A stretch of 64,000 nt of DNA from JALQUL01 sp040382935 (GTDB lineage Bacteria > Pseudomonadota > Gammaproteobacteria > Burkholderiales > Burkholderiaceae_C). The notes beneath the pieces are model-generated. The model was not told the DNA's origin. It saw only the letters and a list, made by a program, of their open reading frames with translations, and did no database searches. The stretch covers positions 1 to 64,000 of the forward strand of contig JBEIEP010000016.1 in the NCBI GenBank assembly GCA_040382935.1, in the 5' to 3' direction. A program made the position numbers and the translations under genes. Position 1 is the first letter of the stretch. Every line of letters starts with the position of its first letter. Positions 51,645 to 60,343 of the stretch are shown in pieces.

Positions 51645-52201
51645 AGCGATTTTTTGATTTGGTACTGGGTTTGGTAGCAGCAGCTATGCTTCTGGTGCCT
51701 CTGGTGGTGGTGGCTTTACTTGTGTGGCGGACATCCGCAGGTCCGGCACTGTATTGGTCGGACCGAGTGGGGCAGCACAACAGAATATTTAAAATGCCCA
51801 AATTTCGCAGCATGAGAGTTGGCACTCCTGCTGTGGCCACACATTTGCTGGGTAACCCTGATGAGCACATGACGCCCATTGGCTCCTTCCTACGCAAAAG
51901 CAGTCTGGACGAGTTACCTCAACTCTGGAGCATTCTGGTGGGCGACATGAGCTTCGTTGGCCCCAGGCCCGCGTTATTTAACCAGTACGACTTGATTGAG
52001 ATGCGTACCCAAAAAAATGTCCACATCCTAGTGCCTGGCCTCACTGGGTGGGCACAGGTAAACGGGCGCGACGAGGTGCCCACACCTCAAAAAGTGGCAT
52101 TGGATGTTGAGTACCTGCAGCGGCAGAGTTTTTGGTTTGACATCAAGATTTTGTGGCTCACATTTTTGAAGGTCGTGCGTCGCGATGGGGTGTCGCATTG
52201 A
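51641..52201 (+). CDS. Initiating undecaprenyl-phosphate sugar phosphotransferase (small PHPT)
   Basis: A 186-residue monotopic membrane enzyme of the PglC/WcaJ-C-terminal family. One N-terminal re-entrant hydrophobic helix (FDLVLGLVAAAMLLVPLVV) is followed by PKFRSMRVGTP, the catalytic SSLDELPQLWSIL (Asp-Glu pair) and FVGPRPAL. It transfers a sugar 1-phosphate to undecaprenyl phosphate to start the O-unit. With the WbpV- and WbpM-type genes adjacent, the first sugar is probably D-QuiNAc; a bacillosamine-type sugar is the alternative suggested by the remnant after it. Confidence 0.93.
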   Translation: MKRFFDLVLGLVAAAMLLVPLVVVALLVWRTSAGPALYWSDRVGQHNRIFKMPKFRSMRVGTPAVATHLLGNPDEHMTPIGSFLRKSSLDELPQLWSILVGDMSFVGPRPALFNQYDLIEMRTQKNVHILVPGLTGWAQVNGRDEVPTPQKVALDVEYLQRQSFWFDIKILWLTFLKVVRRDGVSH

Positions 52202-52344
52202 TAGTCAAGCCCCGATTGTTGTTGGTGGGCGCGAGTGGATATAACCGACAGTATGCGACTGGTGTGCGGGTCTTGGATGCGGGCTGGGTCTGCGCCGGGG
52301 TATGCGATAAAGGTTACGTCAAGGGCAACGCTTGCCCCGGTTGA
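52198..52344 (+). pseudogene. Remnant of a NeuD/PglD-like acyltransferase gene
   Basis: A TTG codon overlaps the stop of the sugar-phosphate transferase gene and opens a 48-codon frame starting LIVKPRLLLVGASGYNRQ, which resembles the N-terminal Rossmann-like part of NeuD/PglD sugar acetyltransferases (usually around 210 residues). The left-handed beta-helix part is missing. The frame stops before the IS element, so the gene was already broken, or was deleted together with the flank. Confidence 0.5.
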
Positions 52345-52382
52345 AGCGGTGGATATCAAGACCATTAAATATCAAAATGACT

Positions 52383-53710
52383 CAGTAGTGTCCGGTTAAA
52401 AGCCAAACAAATTCAACTGCTTAGCGCAGTCGGGCTCATCTAATTTGTAAGCCTCGGGCTGCAAGGCGTGTGAAATCGAGGTTTTCTCGAATATCGAGAC
52501 CGACAAAATCTGTAGCAAAGTGTAGAGCGAGGCGTTCAAGTGAAGTTCCTTTTTAACAATGGCGATGAGCACATAGGTGGACACGGCGCACCAGATTTGC
52601 GTCTTGACTGCGTTCTCGCTGTTGCCCAAAAATTTCTTGATCCGCAGGTGCTGCTTGATCCATTTGAAAAACAACTCGACCTGCCAGCGGCTCCTGTACA
52701 AAGCGGCAATGGTCAACGGGGGCAATGTCGTGTTGTTGGTCAAGAAGATCGGAGTCTTTTGGGTTTCGGGGTCTTTGAACCGGATGCGCCGCAAGTGCTC
52801 TGGATAGTCTTTGGAGGCATAGTGTCCGTTCAACGCAATGGCCTGATCGCAGATGATGCCGCTGGTCCTGTCCACCTTGGCCGAGTACACCCGCCTGGCG
52901 TTCATATTGCTTTTGGCTCGGGTCACAAAGAAGGCACCTGCCCGATGCATTTGGAACAGGCGAGCAAAGTCCAAGTAGCCTCGATCCATGACGTAGAACG
53001 CGCCGGGCTCCAGAACCAAGATGTCCAGCACATTGACCTCGTGCATCTTGCCGTTGCTGATGTGGATGAAGGCCGGTATGCAGCCTCGCAAGTCCAACAG
53101 TGTATGGAGCTTGACGGCAGCCTTGGCTTTGCGAAATGGTGCCCAATCGAACAGGCTCAGGCACAGATCGATGGTGGTGGCGTCCAGCGCGTAGACCGTG
53201 TTCTTGAGCTCCAGCCCCAAGTCCTCGTTCAGGTAAAGCTTGCGGGCGCGCCGGATCAAAACTGCGGCCACGTCGGACCAAATGCGCCAGTCGCGCGACT
53301 CGTTGGCATCGGCCAAGGTGGAGCGGTGAACGCTGTGGCGAAAGCCCATGGCATAAAGTTTGTTTGCGTTGGCCCCCAGCGTCACTTCGATGTCGCGCAG
53401 GCTCTCGCGCCAAGTCAGTTGGGCAAAGGCCATGACACGAAACTGCTCGGAGCAGCTCAAGCGACGAACGCCCGAGTCGCCGCCGTAGCGAGCCACGATT
53501 CGAGAAAAGCTTGTCCATGGAACGAATTCCATGATCTGAGCAAACAAGGTCTTGCCGACATTCATAGGAAATCTCCAAGGGGCTTGAGCCTTGGAAATTA
53601 CACAGGAATGAGAAAACAAATTTCAAATCGGCACCAAATAAAATCGGCCTCTAGGCCGCGCCAGTATTGGCTTTCTCTACAAATTAACCCGGTTTAACCG
53701 GACACTAGTG
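52383..53710 (-). mobile_element. IS4-family insertion sequence with 9-bp target duplication
   Basis: A 1328-bp element. The ends form inverted repeats: CAGTAGTGTCCGGTTAAA on the left and, read in reverse, CACTAGTGTCCGGTTAAA on the right (one mismatch). AAAATGACT is found directly outside each end (52374-52382 and 53711-53719), so the element inserted as a unit and the insertion is recent enough for the duplication to be intact. It contains one transposase gene on the minus strand and interrupts the space between the NeuD-like remnant and the WbpM-type gene. Confidence 0.93.
52396..53565 (-). CDS. IS4-family transposase (DUF4372 + DDE)
   Basis: A 389-residue transposase. The N-terminal DUF4372 domain begins MNVGKTLFAQIMEFVPW, and the DDE catalytic core shows D in YALDATTIDLCLSLF, D in YVMDRGYLDF and the E of YRSRWQVELFFKWIKQHL, the YREK-like signature of the IS4 family. 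TTGGAG lies eight bases before the ATG at 53565; the longer frame from 53619 is rejected. The gene looks intact, so the element may still be active. A 385-codon open frame on the opposite strand is a shadow. Confidence 0.94.
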   Translation of the reverse strand: MNVGKTLFAQIMEFVPWTSFSRIVARYGGDSGVRRLSCSEQFRVMAFAQLTWRESLRDIEVTLGANANKLYAMGFRHSVHRSTLADANESRDWRIWSDVAAVLIRRARKLYLNEDLGLELKNTVYALDATTIDLCLSLFDWAPFRKAKAAVKLHTLLDLRGCIPAFIHISNGKMHEVNVLDILVLEPGAFYVMDRGYLDFARLFQMHRAGAFFVTRAKSNMNARRVYSAKVDRTSGIICDQAIALNGHYASKDYPEHLRRIRFKDPETQKTPIFLTNNTTLPPLTIAALYRSRWQVELFFKWIKQHLRIKKFLGNSENAVKTQIWCAVSTYVLIAIVKKELHLNASLYTLLQILSVSIFEKTSISHALQPEAYKLDEPDCAKQLNLFGF

Positions 53711-53778
53711 AAAATGACTTATAGTTTATATTCAAGCAGCAGGACTCAAAACTCCGGACTTTTGCGGGATTTCGTATC

Positions 53779-55845
53779 ATGGGTGAATTCATGATCCGTC
53801 TATTAAGTCGTTTTGCAGCACCCGTCTTGGCGCTACCACGTTCGGTTAAACGCGGTGTTGTGCTTGTCATGGATGCCACTCTTTGCGTTTTGTCGGTTTG
53901 GCTAGCGTTCTATCTGCGTAGTGGCAATTTCATGCCAGTTTCAGGCCCGGCCATATGGCCTACTTTGGCGTCTGTCGTACTGGCGCTGCCGGTCTTCGTT
54001 ACATCAGGCCTTTACCGCGCAATCTTTCGGTATAGCGGTCTTCCAGCCATGGTTGCCGTGGTCCGCGCCATGTTGTTGTACGGATTGGTTTTTGCCGCCA
54101 TTTTCACGGTATGGGGTGTGGAGGGCGTACCGCGCACTGTAGGGATTATTCAACCTATCCTTTTGTTGTTGTTTGTAGGGGCATCTCGTGCCGCCGCTAG
54201 GGTGTGGCTAGGTGGACTCTATCACCACCATTTACGCAGAGCGTCACTTCCTACGGCACTCATCTATGGTGCGGGCAGTGCAGGGAGACAATTGGCCTCG
54301 GCGATGGTCAACAGCGCCGAGATTCGGGTAGTCGGATTTTTGGATGATGACGACAGACTTCACGGACACGTTCTCAATGGCTTGCCTATATATAGCCCTG
54401 TAGACCTTGACGAGGTATTGAACGAAACATCAGTCTCGGATGTCTTGCTGGCGCTGCCCAGCGTGTCTCGTCAACGCCGCAACGAGTTGCTGAACGCACT
54501 CAAACCGTACAAGTTGGCGGTGCGCACGCTACCTGGACTGAGCGACCTTGCTACCGGTAAAGTCAGTCTAAGTGATGTGCGTGAATTAGACATAGATGAT
54601 CTGTTGGGACGGGAACCCGTGAAACCGCACGGACTGATGCTCAATCTCAATACCCGCGGCAAAACAGTGTTGGTGACCGGTGCAGGCGGCAGCATAGGCA
54701 GCGAGTTGTGCCGACAAATCATGAGAACCCGCCCGCAACAATTATTGTTGGTGGAGATGAGTGAGTTTGCTCTCTACCAAATTCACCAGGAGCTTCAGGC
54801 ATTGCTGGCGGGTGAACGGCCCCGCCGCGATGAGCCCGAAGAGGGGGATGCAACCGAGAGTGCGTCTGTTTTCCCTGGAGACGTCGATATTGAAATTGTC
54901 CCGTTACTGGCATCGGTCTGTGACGACGTACGTATGCACGAGATCATGGACACCTGGAAGCCGCACACCGTGTACCATGCAGCTGCGTACAAGCATGTCC
55001 CGCTGGTAGAACATAACCCGGCTGAAGGAGTTCGTAACAATGTGTGGGGAACCCGGGTTTGCGCCGAGGCGGCGCTACGCAACGGGGTGCGCAATTTTGT
55101 TCTGATCAGTACCGACAAGGCAGTACGCCCGACCAATGTAATGGGTGCTACCAAGCGTCTGGCCGAAATGGTGTTGCAGGCTTTGGCTGAGGTGAATCCG
55201 GCGGTGTTATCGCGGGGAGGACGAGCTCCAACAGCGCGCACAATTTTTTCAATGGTGCGATTTGGCAATGTGCTGGGCTCCAGCGGTTCGGTGGTGCCAC
55301 TGTTCAGGGAACAGATCAAAAAAGGCGGGCCAATCACCTTGACCGATAGCGACATCACCCGCTACTTTATGACCATTCCTGAGGCGGCGCAGTTGGTGAT
55401 ACAGGCGGGGGCGATGGGCACTGGTGGGGATGTGTTTGTTCTGGACATGGGTGCACCGGTCAAAATTATTGACTTGGCACGCCGTATGGTGGAACTGTCC
55501 GGTCTGAGTGTTCGCGACCCATTAAATCCGGACGGCGATATTGAAATCGCAATCACCGGCCTGCGCCCAGGCGAGAAGCTGTACGAGGAGTTGTTGATCG
55601 GAGACAACCCACGGACCACCCAGCATCCGCGCATTATGAAAGCCCATGAGAAATTTGTGCCATGGTCCGTTCTCGATGCAAAGTTGTCTGCCTTGCGCAT
55701 CGCCATTGGCGTGAATGATGTACCGGTCATTAGGGGACTGCTGCAAGACCTTGTCAGTGGCTACCACCCAAGCGGTGAGGTGGTCGACTGGGTGCATTTG
55801 GCCCAGGAACGCGAGGCGGATAGGGCGGGGCATTCGCTTGATTGA
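53779..55845 (+). CDS. WbpM/CapD-type membrane UDP-GlcNAc 4,6-dehydratase
   Basis: A 688-residue protein with four N-terminal transmembrane helices (about 30-140), a first Rossmann-like domain (YGAGSAGRQLASAM) and a C-terminal SDR dehydratase domain (TGAGGSIGSELCRQIM near residue 300; STDKAVRPTNVMGATKR with the M-x-x-x-K catalytic variant). This is the full-length WbpM architecture, which makes the UDP-4-keto-6-deoxy-GlcNAc used for QuiNAc, D-FucNAc or bacillosamine. It closes the O-antigen locus and is convergent with kup. The IS element lies upstream, so its transcription may now depend on a new promoter. Confidence 0.94.
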   Translation: MGEFMIRLLSRFAAPVLALPRSVKRGVVLVMDATLCVLSVWLAFYLRSGNFMPVSGPAIWPTLASVVLALPVFVTSGLYRAIFRYSGLPAMVAVVRAMLLYGLVFAAIFTVWGVEGVPRTVGIIQPILLLLFVGASRAAARVWLGGLYHHHLRRASLPTALIYGAGSAGRQLASAMVNSAEIRVVGFLDDDDRLHGHVLNGLPIYSPVDLDEVLNETSVSDVLLALPSVSRQRRNELLNALKPYKLAVRTLPGLSDLATGKVSLSDVRELDIDDLLGREPVKPHGLMLNLNTRGKTVLVTGAGGSIGSELCRQIMRTRPQQLLLVEMSEFALYQIHQELQALLAGERPRRDEPEEGDATESASVFPGDVDIEIVPLLASVCDDVRMHEIMDTWKPHTVYHAAAYKHVPLVEHNPAEGVRNNVWGTRVCAEAALRNGVRNFVLISTDKAVRPTNVMGATKRLAEMVLQALAEVNPAVLSRGGRAPTARTIFSMVRFGNVLGSSGSVVPLFREQIKKGGPITLTDSDITRYFMTIPEAAQLVIQAGAMGTGGDVFVLDMGAPVKIIDLARRMVELSGLSVRDPLNPDGDIEIAITGLRPGEKLYEELLIGDNPRTTQHPRIMKAHEKFVPWSVLDAKLSALRIAIGVNDVPVIRGLLQDLVSGYHPSGEVVDWVHLAQEREADRAGHSLD

Positions 55846-55895
55846 GGCGGCCACCGGTATCCCAAGTCTGACCCCGTTCAGACTTTAGCCGTCTA

Positions 55896-57770
55896 CTAAA
55901 GCGATACTTTGCTCCCCATCTCCACCACGCAATTGCTGGGCAGCTTTAAAAAGTCGGCGGCCGCGCTGGCGCTTTTGTGCATTTGTGAGAACAGTTTTTG
56001 ACGCCACACGGCCATGCCCCCTCCCAGGGTGGGGACCACGGTTTCTCGGGACAAAAAGTAGCTGGTGTTCATGGGATCTATAACGCCCGCCAACAGGGGC
56101 GCGTGGCGTAAAGCGCGGGGCAGGTCAGGGTCGTCCATAAAACCAAGGGTGACGGCAACACGCCAACACCCTTGGCCTAGGTCCTGTACCTGGGTCTGCT
56201 CGCCCAGGGGCACACGGGGCACCTCGCTGGTTCGCACCGACACAAACAGGTTGTGCTGGTGCAGCACCTTGTTGTGCTTGAGGTTGTGCAGCAATGCGCT
56301 GGGCGCGGTTTGGGTGCTGGCAGACAAGAACACCGCGACACCCTCCACCCGCTGCGGTGGCGCAGCCAATAAGCCCTCTAAAAACTGCGGCAAAGCGATG
56401 GCCTCTGCATCCATGCGTTCGGCCATCAGACTTCTGCCCTTCTTCCAAGTGACCAGTACCAGGTAGAGCGCAACGGCCATTACCAGAGGCAACCACCCCC
56501 CTTGCGCGACTTTAAGCAGGTTGGACGCGGCAAATAAAACATCCACCAACAGGAACACGCCGGTTGCCACCACGCATAGCCACAACGGCAGGTGCCAGCG
56601 GTAGCGAATCACAAAGAAGGTGAGCACGGTGGTGATGACCATGACCAAGCTGACTGAGATGCCGTAGGCAGCCGTCAAGGCCCCGGAGTTGCGAAAAATG
56701 ATGACGGCCAGAAACACGCCCAAGAACAAAGCCCAATTGACGGTGGGCATGTAAATTTGCCCCGACTCGCGCTCTGAGGTGTGCAAGATGGCCATTCTGG
56801 GCAGGTAGCCCATTTGTATGGCTTGCTTGGCCGCTGAGAAGGCCCCAGAGATCAAGGCCTGTGAGGCGATCACCGTGGTCGCGGTGGCCAAGCCCACCAT
56901 GGGCAATGTGGCCCAAGTGGGCATCATCCTAAAGAAAGGGTTCTCGGCGGCGCTGGGCTCCATCAATACCAATGCCCCCTGGCCCAGGTAGTTCAGCACC
57001 AAGCAAGGCATGACCAAAACGAACCACGCCAGGCGTATAGGGCGCACGCCAAAATGCCCCATGTCGGCGTACAGCGCCTCGGCCCCGGTCACGCACAAGA
57101 ACACCGCCCCCAACGTGATAAAGGTGACGCCTGGGTTCTGCAAAGAAAATTGCACAGCGTAGTGGGGTGACAGTGCCAACAGCACTTGGGGTTGCTGCGC
57201 AATATGGGGCAGCGCGGCCACACCAATGCAGACAAACCACAGCGCCGTGGTGACCCCATAATAGCGGCCCAATCGGGCCGTTCCCCATTTTTGAACCACG
57301 AACAAAGTCAGCAATACCGCCAACGAAATAGGCAAGATATAGGGTACCGCTTTGGGGGTGACCACCTCTAGGCCTTCCACCGCCGAGAGCACCAAAATGG
57401 CAGGGGTAATCACACCGTCACCAAAAAACAAGACAAGCCCAAAGATGCCCAGCGTCATCAGCACGGCATGGAGTTGAGGCTTGTCTTTGACGGCGTTAGC
57501 GGCCAGTGCCAACAAGGCCATCAAGCCGCCCTCGCCATCGTTGTCGGCGCGCATGATAAGGGCCACGTATTTAATGGACACCACCAGCGTGAGCGCCCAA
57601 AAGAACAGCGACAACGTCCCCATCACGTTGGCTGGGTTGACCGCCAAATGGCCGCTGACAAATACCTCTTTAAAGGCGTACAGCGGCGAGGTGCCAATGT
57701 CACCATACACCACACCAATGGCCCCCAGGGTGAGGGCGGGTAATGACGATTTTTGCGAAACGGCAGTCAT
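55896..57770 (-). CDS. kup: Low-affinity potassium uptake protein Kup
   Basis: A 624-residue K+/H+ symporter of the KUP/HAK/KT family with about twelve transmembrane helices and a soluble C-terminal domain. Family motifs are clear: GAIGVVYGDIGTSPLYAFK at the N-terminus, GGLMALLALA, FGDGVITPAI and GAEALYADMGHFG. The start at 57770 is set by alignment; a longer frame from 57857 is rejected. It follows kdpE by about 106 bases on the same strand, and that gap contains a 20-base motif also found ahead of kdpD. Confidence 0.96.
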   Translation of the reverse strand: MTAVSQKSSLPALTLGAIGVVYGDIGTSPLYAFKEVFVSGHLAVNPANVMGTLSLFFWALTLVVSIKYVALIMRADNDGEGGLMALLALAANAVKDKPQLHAVLMTLGIFGLVLFFGDGVITPAILVLSAVEGLEVVTPKAVPYILPISLAVLLTLFVVQKWGTARLGRYYGVTTALWFVCIGVAALPHIAQQPQVLLALSPHYAVQFSLQNPGVTFITLGAVFLCVTGAEALYADMGHFGVRPIRLAWFVLVMPCLVLNYLGQGALVLMEPSAAENPFFRMMPTWATLPMVGLATATTVIASQALISGAFSAAKQAIQMGYLPRMAILHTSERESGQIYMPTVNWALFLGVFLAVIIFRNSGALTAAYGISVSLVMVITTVLTFFVIRYRWHLPLWLCVVATGVFLLVDVLFAASNLLKVAQGGWLPLVMAVALYLVLVTWKKGRSLMAERMDAEAIALPQFLEGLLAAPPQRVEGVAVFLSASTQTAPSALLHNLKHNKVLHQHNLFVSVRTSEVPRVPLGEQTQVQDLGQGCWRVAVTLGFMDDPDLPRALRHAPLLAGVIDPMNTSYFLSRETVVPTLGGGMAVWRQKLFSQMHKSASAAADFLKLPSNCVVEMGSKVSL

Positions 57771-57813
57771 GGCAATTGCCCGTTGTGGAACAGGTGGCCA
57801 TGATGCGCAATGG

Positions 57814-57833
57814 GGCGTTAGGAAGGCATAAGT
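57814..57833 (-). promoter_or_regulatory. Repeated 20-base motif upstream of kup (possible KdpE site)
   Basis: On the minus strand this reads ACTTATGCCTTCCTAACGCC, 43 bases before the kup start. A copy with one difference precedes kdpD at 60155-60174. Because the two places are the leaders of a potassium transporter and of its neighbouring two-component system, a KdpE-binding role is inferred. Confidence 0.5.
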
Positions 57834-57876
57834 ATCACCCGTGAAGTCGGGCAACACGAGCGCTTATAGGGGCACG

Positions 57877-58587
57877 TTAATGAGGTGCCTCCGCCAGTCG
57901 ATACCCCACACCGGGCTCGGTCAGCAGGTAGTGTGGTTGGGCGGGGTCTGGCTCTAGCTTGGCACGCAGTTGCGCCATGTACAAGCGCAGGTAATGGGTG
58001 TGCTCGGTGAACTCGGCCCCCCACACGTCACCCAGCAGTTGGCGGTGCGTGACCACTTGCCCGGCATTGCGCACCAAGCGTGCCAGCAGATTAAATTCGG
58101 TGGGCGTTAAATGCACCGGCTGGCCCTGGTAACGCACCCAATGCTGGGCCACATCCACTTCTAAATCACCTTGGGTGTAATGGGTGACTGCCGCCACCAC
58201 CGCCCTGCCCCGATGCCGCATAGCCACACGGATACGCGCCAGCAACTCGTTGATAGAAAAAGGCTTGACCAAGTAGTCGTCTGCCCCCAAGTCCAGTAGC
58301 TGCACTTTTTCGCCATCGTGCTGGCGGGCAGAGATGACGATCACAGGCACTGGCCTAGGCGATTGACGCCGCAACTGGGTCAAAAAGTCTTTGCCATCGC
58401 CATCGGGCAGTCCCAGATCGAGCAAGACCACATCAAAAGGCGAGTCGGCGTTGGCGTGGTTCCACAGGGCCCAAGCGTCGGCCAAGCTGGCCGCTGACTG
58501 TACCCGGTAACCTTCTAAGCCCAAGGCCTGGCGCAAGGTGTGGCGCAGGTCTTTGGCGTCCTCGATCAACAAAATGCCTAATGTCAT
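57877..58587 (-). CDS. kdpE: Response regulator KdpE
   Basis: A 236-residue OmpR/PhoB-type regulator. The receiver domain (1-118) has the phosphoacceptor Asp in VVLLDLGLPDGDG, the conserved Thr/Ser and Lys (VISAR, YLVKPF), and the C-terminal winged helix includes LTPTEFNLLARLVRNAG and the KdpE-type ending LLTEPGVGYRL. The start at 58587 overlaps the stop of kdpD by four bases; the long upstream extension is rejected. In E. coli KdpE activates kdpFABC, but no kdpFABC genes lie here; kup follows instead. Confidence 0.94.
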   Translation of the reverse strand: MTLGILLIEDAKDLRHTLRQALGLEGYRVQSAASLADAWALWNHANADSPFDVVLLDLGLPDGDGKDFLTQLRRQSPRPVPVIVISARQHDGEKVQLLDLGADDYLVKPFSINELLARIRVAMRHRGRAVVAAVTHYTQGDLEVDVAQHWVRYQGQPVHLTPTEFNLLARLVRNAGQVVTHRQLLGDVWGAEFTEHTHYLRLYMAQLRAKLEPDPAQPHYLLTEPGVGYRLAEAPH

Positions 58588-60134
58588 ATCGGCTCTGGTT
58601 GGGTGGTGGCCTCGCCTGGGGGTTGGGCCTCGATGGGGAATCGGCACTCCATAGCGGTACCACCACGCGTGCGGGGCCGCGCCACCAGGGTGGCCCCGTG
58701 GGCATCGGCAATGGCCTTGCACAGCGCCAGCCCAAGCCCTACGCCGGGCCGATTGGCGTCTGCCGATACCGAGGACTGGCCACGCTCAAAGGGCAAGAAG
58801 ACGCGTTCTCGCATGGCCATAGGGATGCCCGGCCCACGGTCTGCCACCGATACGAGCAACTGCCCCTCCAAGCGCCGCACCACCACCTCGACCGTTTGTG
58901 AGCCGTCGCCGTACTTGATGGCGTTATCGATCAGATTGCCCAACAACTGCACCACGAGTTGGGCGTCGCAACGCAGCAGAGGCAGGCCTGCCTCTATCCG
59001 CAAGGCCACGCGCAATTGAGCAAAGCTATGCCGCGTCCGCGCCACCGCAGAAGCAATCAGCTCATCCAGCGATTCCCAGTCTTTGCGGATCTGCACCTGC
59101 GTGTGGCCCAATCGCGCCAATTGCAAGGTGTTGTCGGTGATATGACTCAGGTGCTGAGCCTGGCTAATGATGCCGGCGATCAAGGCCTGTGATTGAGTAG
59201 AGGAGAGGCGATCAGACTGCTGTTGCAGCGACGTGGCCGCGCCGATTAACGTGGCCAGTGGTGTGCGGTAGTCGTGCGAAATGGCCGCCAGCAGGGTGTT
59301 ACGCAACTGCTGCTGGGCGGCTTGGTCGCGGGCTTGGCGGGCCTGCTCGTCGGCGTGCAAGCGCTCTAGGTGCAAGCCCGTCTGGTGGCACAGGGCCTGT
59401 ACCGTGGCCAAGGTGGTAGCGGGCAGCATTACCCCCGGCGCGGCACGTACCAAGACCGCTCCATGGGCGGCGTCGCTGCCCCAAAGGGCCAGGGCGACTG
59501 TATGCTGGCCATGCACTTCCCAGTTGCCCACTGCAAGCGGGTGGTGCGAACGCAGGCACTCGTGCAGGTAGGCCATTTCTTCAGGGCTGGTGGTGCCCTC
59601 CACGATTTGCGGGCTTTGCGGGAAATGCGAATCAGCCGAGGTATCCAGCAAGGCAACGGCTACGGTTCCTGCCACCCACGGCGTTAAGGTTTGTGCCAGC
59701 CATTGGGCCGTTTGCTGGGGTGAGGCCGTCACAATCCTCTCATTAAAGTCGCGCAAGAGTTGGGCTTGATCGGCCAGGGCCTGCGCCTTTTCGGCCATGC
59801 GTCGTTGCCGCGCCATCAGCGCCGCGACCACGCTACCCACGCCTAGCGTGGCCAGCAACAACCAAGCGTGTTGGCGCAAATCCACCGAGAAGGTACCACG
59901 GGGCGGCACAAACGCCCAGTTAAAGGCCAGTACTGCCAACGCGCAGGCCCCCACCGACTCCACCACGTTTAACCACAGACCTGCCACGGCCGCCGCCAGC
60001 ACCAACAATAGCGCCAGATTGGCCAAATCGGCCCCGCTCTCTAACGCTTGCATCAAAACCCAAGCGGCCGCCCACACCAGCCCCGCGGGCCACTTGGCCG
60101 CCAAGGCGCATTGGAACTTCGAAAAATGACTCAT
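58584..60134 (-). CDS. kdpD: KdpD-like sensor histidine kinase lacking the N-terminal KdpD domain
   Basis: A 516-residue membrane histidine kinase. Four transmembrane helices of the DUF4118 type (about 15-115) are followed by a GAF-like region (about 135-265), the phosphoacceptor box AISHDYRTPLATLIG (near 285) and the ATPase boxes NLIDNAIKYG, DRGPGIP and GVGLGLALCKA. E. coli KdpD has about 894 residues; the N-terminal KdpD and USP domains with the Walker motifs are missing, and the frame has no room for them. It therefore may sense K+ differently. The motif ACTTATGCCGTCC... lies 20 bases upstream. Confidence 0.9.
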   Translation of the reverse strand: MSHFSKFQCALAAKWPAGLVWAAAWVLMQALESGADLANLALLLVLAAAVAGLWLNVVESVGACALAVLAFNWAFVPPRGTFSVDLRQHAWLLLATLGVGSVVAALMARQRRMAEKAQALADQAQLLRDFNERIVTASPQQTAQWLAQTLTPWVAGTVAVALLDTSADSHFPQSPQIVEGTTSPEEMAYLHECLRSHHPLAVGNWEVHGQHTVALALWGSDAAHGAVLVRAAPGVMLPATTLATVQALCHQTGLHLERLHADEQARQARDQAAQQQLRNTLLAAISHDYRTPLATLIGAATSLQQQSDRLSSTQSQALIAGIISQAQHLSHITDNTLQLARLGHTQVQIRKDWESLDELIASAVARTRHSFAQLRVALRIEAGLPLLRCDAQLVVQLLGNLIDNAIKYGDGSQTVEVVVRRLEGQLLVSVADRGPGIPMAMRERVFLPFERGQSSVSADANRPGVGLGLALCKAIADAHGATLVARPRTRGGTAMECRFPIEAQPPGEATTQPEPI

Positions 60135-60154
60135 ACCGTAACGATACACTGCCC

Positions 60155-60174
60155 GGCGTTAGGACGGCATAAGT
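60155..60174 (-). promoter_or_regulatory. Repeated 20-base motif upstream of kdpD (possible KdpE site)
   Basis: On the minus strand this reads ACTTATGCCGTCCTAACGCC and differs at one position from the motif upstream of kup at 57814-57833. It ends 20 bases before the kdpD start. Confidence 0.5.
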
Positions 60175-60343
60175 GCATATCAAACAGGCCGCGTCTGGCA
60201 CTTGCGAGTCTGACAAGCAACCGCCGCCCAGCAGACCACGATAGAACGGGTTAGACTGCAACGCCGCAAGCCAATCGTCACCGCATTACGATTGACTTTA
60301 GGCCTCTTTCACCCTCGTTTCAACCCTAGCTTTGGAGTCCACC

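Noticed and set aside
52540..53697. 385-codon open frame antisense to the IS4 transposase
   Set aside because: It is a shadow of the transposase gene: no family resemblance, no ribosome site, and composition set by the opposite strand's codons.
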